Notes under the pieces: model-generated
What the model was told of the DNA's origin: nothing
What the model saw: only the letters and a program-made list of their open reading frames with translations
The model's database searches: none
Part shown: one piece after another, positions 23,688 to 23,748 of the stretch
Layout of the letters: each line of letters starts with the position of its first letter
Numbering within the stretch: the stretch's first letter is position 1
Assembly (NCBI GenBank): GCA_905207905.1
Contig: CAJLNC010000038.1
Coordinates: 1-23,748 of the forward strand
Origin: an uncultured Lachnospiraceae bacterium
GTDB lineage: Bacteria > Bacillota_A > Clostridia > Lachnospirales > Lachnospiraceae
Length of the DNA stretch: 23,748 bases
Reading direction: 5' to 3'
Translations under genes and position numbers: made by a program

Positions 23688-23748
23688 CTATTCTGATAAA
23701 CTTTCAAGAATTGAAATATCATGCTTATCTTTATCTCTTAATTCATAA
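23688..23748 (-). CDS. C-terminal end of an unidentified minus-strand gene (partial)
   Basis: The last codons of a minus-strand frame, reading YELRDKDKHDISILESLSE, run in from beyond the window and stop with TAG at 23688. A terminator follows at the expected distance, which supports this being the true end of a gene. Too little is present to identify it. Confidence 0.4.
   Translation of the reverse strand, partial: YELRDKDKHDISILESLSE

Overview
The window looks like the chromosome of a Gram-positive Clostridia, most likely a Lachnospiraceae-type gut anaerobe. The evidence is the ispF/cysS/mini-RNase III/rlmB gene order, strong AGGAGG-type ribosome binding sites, a KtrAB-type potassium system and a monomeric B12-dependent ribonucleotide reductase. 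This placement rests on gene content only. I could run no database search.

Region 1 (86-6780, all minus strand) is a housekeeping block read right to left: ispF, an Eis-like GNAT acetyltransferase, cysS, mrnC, rlmB, then a potassium uptake pair, ktrB-like and ktrA-like. The cysS/mrnC and mrnC/rlmB junctions overlap.

Region 2 (about 6937-16491) is a cobalamin block. Two complete BtuFCD-type ABC importers diverge from a short shared promoter region (10341-10448). Each has its own cobalamin riboswitch followed by an intrinsic terminator: minus strand 10149-10318, plus strand 10473-10637. The minus cassette is binding protein, permease, ATPase. The plus cassette is the same trio plus a small cysteine-rich CGGC-family protein. 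Converging on the plus cassette is an adenosylcobalamin-dependent class II ribonucleotide reductase, a major consumer of the imported cofactor. Both binding proteins have cleavable-looking signal peptides but no lipobox cysteine, which is odd for a monoderm.

Region 3 (16766-18868) holds an AI-2E family membrane protein (plus) converging on a histidine phosphatase (minus).

Region 4 (about 18865-23748) is accessory, more AT-rich and visibly scarred. It has a small ORF coupled to the phosphatase, the stump of a GNAT gene, and a macrolide-efflux-like MFS transporter. The MFS leader carries a six-codon ORF and mutually exclusive hairpins that look like a translational attenuator. Next come a single-pass membrane protein and a membrane-anchored XRE regulator. 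An AAA/DUF4143 ATPase follows, bracketed by two near-identical 41-nt direct repeats. The second repeat cuts through a decayed GNAT acetyltransferase gene. The right edge carries the last codons of another minus-strand gene and its terminator.

Most notable: the paired, divergent, riboswitch-controlled cobamide importers with a CGGC protein and B12-dependent reductase alongside; the apparent attenuator before the MFS pump; and the repeat-flanked ATPase with a two-site operator around its promoter.
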